Source: an uncultured Methylotenera sp. (lineage in GTDB: Bacteria > Pseudomonadota > Gammaproteobacteria > Burkholderiales > Methylophilaceae). From it: 22,667 nucleotides of DNA. The first letter of the stretch is position 1, and every line of letters begins with the position of its first letter. Positions 17,237 through 22,667 of this stretch are shown here, piece by piece. A program made the translations under genes and the position numbers. Location of the stretch: NCBI GenBank assembly GCA_937957775.1, contig CALFXV010000016.1, forward strand, positions 1 to 22,667, written 5' to 3'. The notes beneath the pieces were generated by a model. That model was given only the letters and a program-made list of their open reading frames with translations, had not been told where the DNA came from and searched no databases.

Positions 17237-18402
17237 TTTACCGCCGTGCAGTGCAGGGTGATGGCGCTGAAATAAGCGTGCCCAATAAGCTGTTTATCTA
17301 ATTTTACTTGGGCCTTTTTAAGGGCCGCGCTGGTTTTAAACGCGTCGTGCGCCAAGTACAGCTCCGCTTCAATTTTCCCCGCGATGTAATGAAACACCAC
17401 CCGCTTGAATGGCCCTAATTCTGCGGTAAGCGGCGCCAGTATTTCTAACAAAGCTTCGCGGCCTGGCATGCGTAGGGCATTGCTATCGTGTTCCATGTCG
17501 TCTTCTGGATCTACGTGCACCAACACTTCTGACACCATTTGGTGACTTTTTAGCACCCGTTCGCGGGCGTGTTCGGCGATGCTGTGGCCTTCGGAAACGC
17601 TGATGCGTGGGTCCACCAATATGTGCGCATCGACCAGGGCGCGGTGGGCCATGCGCCTGGTGCGCAGTTCATGCAAACTGACCACACCTTGGGTATCAAT
17701 CAACGTTTGCCTAATGCTGTCGACTTCTTCCAATGACAAGCCGGCATCGATTAATTCTTGAAACGCATCCCAGGCGAAGACGATGCCCATGCGCACGATC
17801 ATAAAGCCAACTAAGATCGCCGCGATGGAGTCGGCATACATAAAGCCCATTAGGTTGGCGCCTATGCCCACCGCCACCACCAGCGAGGAAGCGGCATCGG
17901 ATCTAGCATGCCAAGCGTTGGCAATCAGCATGGGCGAGCGCAGTTTTTCGCCCACGCCCAACATGTAACGGAACAACAATTCTTTGCACAACAGCGCAAT
18001 CAAGGCCACCCATAATGCCAAGGGCGCCACTGCCGGTAACTGCTCTATATTTTGTAATTTGATGGCGGCCGTCACCATGATGGTGCCGCCGGTTGCGACC
18101 AATATCGCGCCTAAGACAAAAGAGGCGGCCGTTTCAACGCGCCCGTGGCCATAAGGGTGGCCTTCGTCGGCTGGATTTTTGCTGTGATGGCTGGCGATTA
18201 ACACTAAAAAATCGCAGACCAAATCGGACAAGGAGTGCATGCCATCGGCGATCAAACTTTGCGAATGCGCCATAAACCCGGCCACTATTTGTGCCGCGGT
18301 TAATAAGCTGTTGACCGCCACGCTCACCCAAGTTGAGCGGTTGGCCATGGCATGCCGCTTAGGGTCGTCGTAGGAAATTTCGGTGGATGCAGGCTCGGTC
18401 AT
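17233..18402 (-). CDS. Cation diffusion facilitator (CDF) divalent metal efflux protein
   Basis: A 389-residue inner-membrane proton-coupled metal exporter. Six membrane helices are predicted in residues 22-215. The transport site is H56-x3-D60 on helix 2 (DGMHSLSDLV) and H165-x3-D169 on helix 5 (AWHARSDAASSL), an HD-HD set; YiiP/FieF has DD-HD. The helix 2-3 loop has the family's HPYGHGRVE (82-90). A cytosolic dimerisation domain follows (about 220-300), with HELRTRRMAHRALVDAHILVDP and VSEVLVHVDPEDD. The last 80 or so residues are extra compared with the 300-residue YiiP and may form a second such domain. HD-HD is usual for zinc, but the metal is not certain. A strong GAGGAAAG lies before the ATG. 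Convergent with the kinase gene. Confidence 0.9.
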   Translation of the reverse strand: MTEPASTEISYDDPKRHAMANRSTWVSVAVNSLLTAAQIVAGFMAHSQSLIADGMHSLSDLVCDFLVLIASHHSKNPADEGHPYGHGRVETAASFVLGAILVATGGTIMVTAAIKLQNIEQLPAVAPLALWVALIALLCKELLFRYMLGVGEKLRSPMLIANAWHARSDAASSLVVAVGIGANLMGFMYADSIAAILVGFMIVRMGIVFAWDAFQELIDAGLSLEEVDSIRQTLIDTQGVVSLHELRTRRMAHRALVDAHILVDPRISVSEGHSIAEHARERVLKSHQMVSEVLVHVDPEDDMEHDSNALRMPGREALLEILAPLTAELGPFKRVVFHYIAGKIEAELYLAHDAFKTSAALKKAQVKLDKQLIGHAYFSAITLHCTAVN

Positions 18403-18427
18403 GTTTATCTTTCCTCAAGCTGGTTAG

Positions 18428-19213
18428 CTAGATTATACGTTTTTTAAGTTGGCCATAAAGCCGTGACAAACAAGCTAGCATGGCCACGTCGCCAGGCGCG
18501 TCGGCCACCAATACCTTAAAGCCCAGGCTCTTAGGCAATTCTGCAATTCTGGGGTGGTTGACGCACAAGCTGACGTGTTTTATCCAGTTGGCCTGAGCGG
18601 CCAGTGCAATCAAATGGCGCATGGCTTCGCTGCTGGTCACCACCACCGCATCCAGTTCGCCTTGTTGCCATTTTTGCTCGAGCAATAGGCTGTTTGTTTG
18701 CGGGTTAAATCGGCGATAGGATTCGGCAAAGCTGACCTGTGCACCTCGGGCTTGCAAGGTTTCAGCCAAGACCTCGCGGCCACCTTGGCCACGAAAAATA
18801 ACGATGCGTTTACCGGCAACCGATTGCATGGGCGCCAGCGCCAATAAGGACTCGGTGTCAAAGCGCGCTTGCGGTATCAGCACCCGTGTGACACCAAATT
18901 GCCCAAGGTGCTCAGCCGTTTGCGGGCCTATGGCAGCGAATTGCAATTGTTTGGGGACTTGCCCAAACTTTTTGATGACGCGCGGCATGGCTTGGTCCAC
19001 CGCGTTGCTGCTGATAAAAATCGCCCAATCAGCCTGTTCAAGCGGCGCGATGGCCAAGTCAAAAGCGCTGTAATCGTCCAAGGGGGCAATGCCCAGTAAT
19101 GGAAACGCAATGGCGGTGGCACCTTGTGCGGCCAGGGCTAGGCACAACTCGGCCGCCTGTTCGCTTGGCCTTGTGACGGCGACATGCAGCCCTTTTAGTG
19201 CGTTATTGGTCAT
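18428..19213 (-). CDS. hemD: Uroporphyrinogen-III synthase
   Basis: Cyclises hydroxymethylbilane to uroporphyrinogen III with inversion of ring D, in the cytoplasm. The product has 261 residues (E. coli 246). The family is poorly conserved, but the recognisable parts are present: VAVTRPSEQAAEL at the start, ADWAIFISSNAVDQAM (about 61-76), AAIGPQTAEHL (about 93-103), GQGGREVLAETLQARGA (about 142-158), YRR, DAVVVTSSEAMRHLI (about 190-204), and a final GDVAMLACLSRLYG. It lies 13 bp after hemC, the usual order, which settles the assignment. No clear ribosome-binding site was seen, so coupling to hemC translation is likely. hemX and hemY, common downstream, are absent; the CDF gene follows instead. 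Confidence 0.93.
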   Translation of the reverse strand: MTNNALKGLHVAVTRPSEQAAELCLALAAQGATAIAFPLLGIAPLDDYSAFDLAIAPLEQADWAIFISSNAVDQAMPRVIKKFGQVPKQLQFAAIGPQTAEHLGQFGVTRVLIPQARFDTESLLALAPMQSVAGKRIVIFRGQGGREVLAETLQARGAQVSFAESYRRFNPQTNSLLLEQKWQQGELDAVVVTSSEAMRHLIALAAQANWIKHVSLCVNHPRIAELPKSLGFKVLVADAPGDVAMLACLSRLYGQLKKRII

Positions 19214-19226
19214 GGGGTAAACAGCG

Positions 19227-20195
19227 TTACTTGTGCCCGTCTAAAGCAGCCAAAATGCGGTCAGCGCCTTTGGCAACCAATTGCGCTGCCAATTGCTTGC
19301 CCAGTGCATCGGCTTGATGGCGTTTGGCGGTTGCTTTCTCTACCAACATTTGTTTGCCGTCCACGCTGCCAACAAAACCGGTGATGGACAAGTCGTCGCC
19401 TTGGCAGGTGGCGTAGGCGCCCAATGGCACCGTGCAACTGCCAGCCAGCGCGCGACTCATGGCGCGTTCTGCTTCCACGCAAGCTTGCGTGTCGGCATGG
19501 TTAAGCGGGGCTAACACGGCATGCAAGTCCGGCCGGTTCGCGCTAATTTCTATGCCTAAGGCCCCTTGGCCTACCGCCGGTATGCTCAGTTCCGGCGCAA
19601 TCACGCTGCGTATGCGCGTTTGCAAGCCCAGCCGAATTAAGCCGGCGGCGGCCAAAATAATCGCCGCGTATTGGCCTTCGTCCAGTTTGCGTAGGCGTGT
19701 TTGTAGGTTGCCACGCAAGGATTCAATTTTTAGCTGGGGTAAACGCGCTTGCAATTGACTTTGCCGGCGCAGGCTGGAGGTGCCCACCACGCTGCCGGCC
19801 GGCAGGTCTTCTAAGCAAGCAAAGTCGTTTGAAACAAACGCATCCCTGGGGTCTTCGCGTTCACCGGTGGCCACCAACATGAAGCCATCCGGTAAATTCA
19901 TGGGCACGTCTTTCATGCTGTGCACGGCCAAATCGGCGCGGCCATCGGCCAAGGCTGTTTCCAATTCTTTTACAAACAAACCTTTGCCACCTACTAGCGC
20001 TAGGGGAGTGTCTAAAATTTGATCGCCGGTGGTAGTCATGCCCAATATGTCTACCGTGGTGCTTGGGTACAAGGCTTGCAAGCGACTTTGTATGTGCAGC
20101 GCTTGCCACATCGCCAATGGACTTTCACGGCTAGCAATGACTAATTTTTTTGGCGGGATAAAGTCAGCAGGGGCAGATGGGAATTGCGTATTCAT
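19227..20195 (-). CDS. hemC: Porphobilinogen deaminase (hydroxymethylbilane synthase)
   Basis: Joins four porphobilinogen units into hydroxymethylbilane for haem, sirohaem and cobalamin-type tetrapyrroles. The product has 322 residues. Motifs: [14 protein letters not shown] (19-32), [14 protein letters not shown] (69-82), VHSMKDVP with catalytic D96, [22 protein letters not shown], and the cofactor cysteine C254 in [13 protein letters not shown]96 and C254 are E. coli D84 and C242 plus 12. The 12 extra residues at the N terminus ([12 protein letters not shown]) are not part of the fold; a later start is not available as ATG before the conserved strand. Lies 66 bp after algR, as in Pseudomonas. 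Haem supply fits the cytochrome genes in this window, though hemC is needed in any case. Confidence 0.97.
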   Translation of the reverse strand: MNTQFPSAPADFIPPKKLVIASRESPLAMWQALHIQSRLQALYPSTTVDILGMTTTGDQILDTPLALVGGKGLFVKELETALADGRADLAVHSMKDVPMNLPDGFMLVATGEREDPRDAFVSNDFACLEDLPAGSVVGTSSLRRQSQLQARLPQLKIESLRGNLQTRLRKLDEGQYAAIILAAAGLIRLGLQTRIRSVIAPELSIPAVGQGALGIEISANRPDLHAVLAPLNHADTQACVEAERAMSRALAGSCTVPLGAYATCQGDDLSITGFVGSVDGKQMLVEKATAKRHQADALGKQLAAQLVAKGADRILAALDGHK

Positions 20196-20261
20196 GGTCT
20201 AGGCTTAGGCTAAAAAATAGGGTTTCGATCTAGCATTTTAACACAAGCATAAAGGCTGGCT

Positions 20262-21023
20262 TTAGCTGGCACGGATTAAGTGTTGTTGCCGGCGACTCAC
20301 CACCACCGTGTCCGGAATGTTTTTTAAAATGGCCACCCATTGCTTGTCTTTAGCGCTGGCGTTATTAGCATCTGCAACATCATAAATCGGTCGTTTTTCA
20401 TAGCCCACTATTGAGGATTTAGCGACCAAGCAATTGCGATGCAAACGCAGAAACAGGCCGTCAAATTCGTGTTCTAAATTGTTTAGCGATTCTTCCAATA
20501 CGTATTCTTTGGTTGCCGTGCGCACGGTGGTGTATTTGAGTTCAGCGCGCAGATAAATGACGTCCTCGATGGGCACCAAGAGAATGCTGCCGCGCTCACT
20601 GATACTTAAATGCTTGCGTTGCGGTTTGCTCGGCGCTGTGGCTTTGGTCTTGGGTCGCAAGCTAAGCGCTTTAGCTATGGCGGCTTGCAAGCGCTCCAAG
20701 CGTATCGGTTTTAATAAGTAGTCTGCCGCCTGTATGTCAAAGGCCTGCATGGCGTAGCGGTCAAACGCGGTGCTAAAAATAATTGCCGGTGGCATGGCCA
20801 TTTGCTGCATGGTTTGCGCGGCGTCTATGCCATTTTGCCCTGGCATGCTGATGTCTAATATGGCGATATCGGGTTGCTGCCGCTGGCAACAATCGATTGC
20901 CTCTTGGCCATTTTTAGCTTCGGCAATGACTTCCACATCAGCGAGCTCCGCCAATAATTCACGCAAACGATTGCGCGCGGGGGCTTCGTCATCGGCGATT
21001 AGAATTTTGACGCAGGGCTTCAT
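20262..21023 (-). CDS. algR: AlgR-like LytTR-family response regulator
   Basis: A 253-residue response regulator. The receiver domain (about 6-125) has D11/D12, phosphoacceptor D57 in AILDISMPG, and K102 in LLKPI. The LytTR DNA-binding domain (about 145-250) has KHLSISERGSILLVPIEDVIYLRAELKYT (split over 146-174), YVLEESLNNLE, LRLHRNCLVA and VVSRRQQHLIRAS. Known: AlgR of Pseudomonas controls alginate, type IV pili and virulence genes together with FimS/AlgZ. The gene order argH, algZ, algR, hemC, hemD is the same as in Pseudomonas, which supports orthology; the regulated genes in this organism are unknown. Its ATG overlaps the kinase stop as ATGA, so the pair is translationally coupled. Confidence 0.88.
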   Translation of the reverse strand: MKPCVKILIADDEAPARNRLRELLAELADVEVIAEAKNGQEAIDCCQRQQPDIAILDISMPGQNGIDAAQTMQQMAMPPAIIFSTAFDRYAMQAFDIQAADYLLKPIRLERLQAAIAKALSLRPKTKATAPSKPQRKHLSISERGSILLVPIEDVIYLRAELKYTTVRTATKEYVLEESLNNLEHEFDGLFLRLHRNCLVAKSSIVGYEKRPIYDVADANNASAKDKQWVAILKNIPDTVVVSRRQQHLIRAS

Positions 21024-22012
21024 GCTGTGGTGTGGGGCAAAATAATGTGCACTTGGTATAGCCCGTCCGCCTGCCGACTGCGCAGCGAGGCTTCCAGATC
21101 GAAATGCAAGGTTAGCCGTTCTTGTATGTTTTTTAGTGCCATGTTGTTGCCAAAATGCCGGCTTAGACCAGCTTGGTATGGATTGGTGATGAGCAAGTGC
21201 AGCTCATTTTTGTTGCTGACAATTTTTAACACAATGGTGCCGCCATCCGCCATCGGTTCTATGCCATGGTGCACGGCATTTTCTAACAGCGGTTGCAAGA
21301 CCAAGGGCGGAATCAGCGCTTGCGCTGGCATGCCATCTATCTGCCATTGCACGTTCAAGCGGTCGCCTAAACGCAATTTTTCTAGGGCTAAATATTGCCG
21401 ACATAAAGCGATTTCGTCAGCCAGCGTGACCAAGTCTCGGTTGTCTGCCATGAGCACGCGGAATAAATCGGCCATGTCTTCTAATGCCGTTTCGGCTTGC
21501 TTGGGTTGGCTGCGTATCAGCGATAACACGGCGTTGATGCAGTTGAATAAAAAATGCGGTTGTATACGCGCTTGCAAGACTTGCAGCCTCGCTTCATCGA
21601 TGGCGGGCGAGTAGGCGCGATGCTGCAAATGAAAGTAATACAAGGTGACAGCGCCAATTAAACTGCTGAAAAAAACCACACGGCTGGGGCTGGGAATGGC
21701 CTCTACACTAAATACAGGCGTCAGCAAGGCCAGCACGCTTAAACAGGCTAGGTTGATCACGCCTAGCACGGCGATAAGACCGATGCCGTGTGGCAGTTTG
21801 TTCAATGCCGGGTAGCTTAGGTACAGCAGCAATAAGCTAAACAGTAGCATGGGTTGGGCGATGGCCGATAGACGCAGCAGTTGCGCAAAAAACGAATTTA
21901 CGTCCGTGCTTAATAACACCGTTGCCAATAGCAAACTGAGATTGACGATGATTAATACGCGTAAATTGACGCCTAAGTTACGGCAATTAAGCAGGCGTTG
22001 GGGTTTTTTCAT
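21020..22012 (-). CDS. algZ: AlgZ/FimS-like sensor histidine kinase
   Basis: A 330-residue LytS-class (His_kinase, PF06580) membrane kinase. Four membrane helices lie in about 17-130 with very short loops, so there is no large extracytoplasmic sensor. The kinase core has the phosphoacceptor H153 in QARIQPHFLFNCINAVLSL, followed by LVTLADEIALCRQYLALEKLRLGDR and IPPLVLQPLLENAVHHGIEP, the N box. The final glycine box is atypical (FGNNMALKNIQERL), as in AlgZ/FimS of Pseudomonas, where autophosphorylation is debated. The ATG at 22012 lacks a good Shine-Dalgarno, but no in-frame upstream start is better. Divergent from argH, and the stop overlaps the algR start. Confidence 0.87.
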   Translation of the reverse strand: MKKPQRLLNCRNLGVNLRVLIIVNLSLLLATVLLSTDVNSFFAQLLRLSAIAQPMLLFSLLLLYLSYPALNKLPHGIGLIAVLGVINLACLSVLALLTPVFSVEAIPSPSRVVFFSSLIGAVTLYYFHLQHRAYSPAIDEARLQVLQARIQPHFLFNCINAVLSLIRSQPKQAETALEDMADLFRVLMADNRDLVTLADEIALCRQYLALEKLRLGDRLNVQWQIDGMPAQALIPPLVLQPLLENAVHHGIEPMADGGTIVLKIVSNKNELHLLITNPYQAGLSRHFGNNMALKNIQERLTLHFDLEASLRSRQADGLYQVHIILPHTTA

Positions 22013-22052
22013 GGTTGCCGTTGGAATGATGGGGCATCTTTAGCTTTGGTGT

Positions 22053-22080
22053 TTTGCATTATAATGACCGCAGTTATAAT
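22053..22080 (+). promoter_or_regulatory. Candidate argH promoter
   Basis: TTTGCA (22053-22058), a 16-bp spacer and TATAAT (22075-22080). A second TATAAT (22060-22065) lies inside the palindrome ATTATAAT (22059-22066), which gives TATAAT on both strands, so algZ may be transcribed from the same spot. The leader to the argH GTG would be about 120 nt long. Confidence 0.45.
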
Positions 22081-22208
22081 CAAGCCGTACAAGTGTATTA
22101 TTAAACACTATTTAGCTAGCCGGTTAAAAATATCTAAGTTGGCCGAATAAAATAATGGCCAAGCAAAATAGTGACTAAGTCGAATTGACCCGTAAAAGAG
22201 ACATCATC

Positions 22209-22667
22209 GTGACCCAAAAAACAAGTGCATTGAATACTAAAAATACCAGCTGGTCCGGACGGTTCAATGAGCCGGTGGCCGAGCTGGTAAAAAAATACAC
22301 GGCCTCGATTGGTTTCGATTACCGATTGGCCGCTTACGATATTCAAGGCTCGATTGCGCACGCGCAAATGTTGGGTGCGCAAAAAATAATTAGCCAAGAT
22401 GACGTTAAAGCCATTGAGCAAGGCTTGGCTGACATTGCAAAAGAAATTGAGGCCGGGCAGTTTGAGTGGCTCTTGGATTTAGAAGACGTGCACTTAAACA
22501 TAGAGAAGCGCTTAACCGATAAAATTGGCGATGCAGGTAAGCGTTTACACACCGGCAGAAGCCGTAACGACCAAGTGGCCACCGATGTTAGGTTATGGCT
22601 AAGGGCCAGCGCCGACCATGTTGGCGCCGCTTTAAAAAAACTGCAATTGAGTTTATTGGATTTAGCC
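22209..22667 (+). CDS. argH: Argininosuccinate lyase, N-terminal part (cut by window end)
   Basis: Cleaves argininosuccinate to arginine and fumarate, the last step of arginine synthesis. Only the first 153 codons are in the window, with the frame still open. The sequence begins [19 protein letters not shown], then [30 protein letters not shown], and the family motif [12 protein letters not shown] followed by [20 protein letters not shown], all typical of ArgH. The start is GTG at 22209 with AGAG(A) about 8 nt upstream; an in-frame stop at 22176 limits alternatives to a TTG at 22185. It is divergent from algZ, the arrangement known from Pseudomonas. Confidence 0.95.
   Translation, partial: MTQKTSALNTKNTSWSGRFNEPVAELVKKYTASIGFDYRLAAYDIQGSIAHAQMLGAQKIISQDDVKAIEQGLADIAKEIEAGQFEWLLDLEDVHLNIEKRLTDKIGDAGKRLHTGRSRNDQVATDVRLWLRASADHVGAALKKLQLSLLDLA

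Overview
The window looks like the replication-origin-proximal part of a betaproteobacterial chromosome, most likely a methylotroph of the Methylophilaceae. That placement is an inference. It rests on a free-standing PqqA precursor peptide, an SHP/cytochrome c''-type haem protein with diheme cytochrome and b-type cytochrome partners, the aroQ-accB-accC-prmA order usual in Betaproteobacteria, and a Pseudomonas/betaproteobacterial argH // algZ-algR-hemC-hemD arrangement. No IS element, CRISPR array, tRNA, rRNA or prophage was seen. Base composition is very AT-rich at the left end (1-341 and dnaN) and becomes clearly GC-richer from about 12 kb on.

Region 1 (1-3992), replication block: an AT-rich non-coding stretch with three DnaA-box-like sites (candidate oriC and dnaN leader), then dnaN, a perfect 16-bp parS palindrome, gyrB and a strong terminator. 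recF is absent between dnaN and gyrB. Region 2 (4191-5361): oxyR, with both redox cysteines at the E. coli positions, and on the other strand a 23-codon pqqA, separated by a bidirectional terminator. A Fur-box-like palindrome lies upstream of pqqA.

Region 3 (5379-9307, minus strand): an apparent operon aroQ-accB-accC-prmA-DUF3426 zinc-ribbon membrane protein (shikimate pathway, malonyl-CoA synthesis, ribosomal protein L11 methylation). Region 4 (9487-11921, minus): dsbD and a TlpA-type thioredoxin, overlapping by 7 nt, which together move reducing power across the inner membrane for periplasmic thiol reduction and probably cytochrome c maturation. Region 5 (12101-13534, plus): fxsA followed by a ferredoxin-NAD(P)H reductase-like protein of unknown partner.

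Region 6 (13535-17217, plus) is the most interesting part: cytochrome b561, an SHP-type monoheme cytochrome c whose distal residue is Asn rather than His, a diheme cytochrome c, and a QseB/QseC-like response regulator and sensor kinase, all tightly packed. Upstream is a direct repeat (TTAAG, 11-bp period) that resembles a PmrA/QseB-type operator and sits just before a candidate -10. I infer a membrane-to-periplasm electron-transfer and ligand-binding module (O2, NO or a related species) under control of its own two-component system.

Region 7 (17233-22012, minus): a CDF metal efflux protein with an extended C terminus, hemD, hemC, and the LytTR-type algR/algZ two-component pair. Region 8 (22209 to the window end, plus): the 5' part of argH, divergent from algZ.
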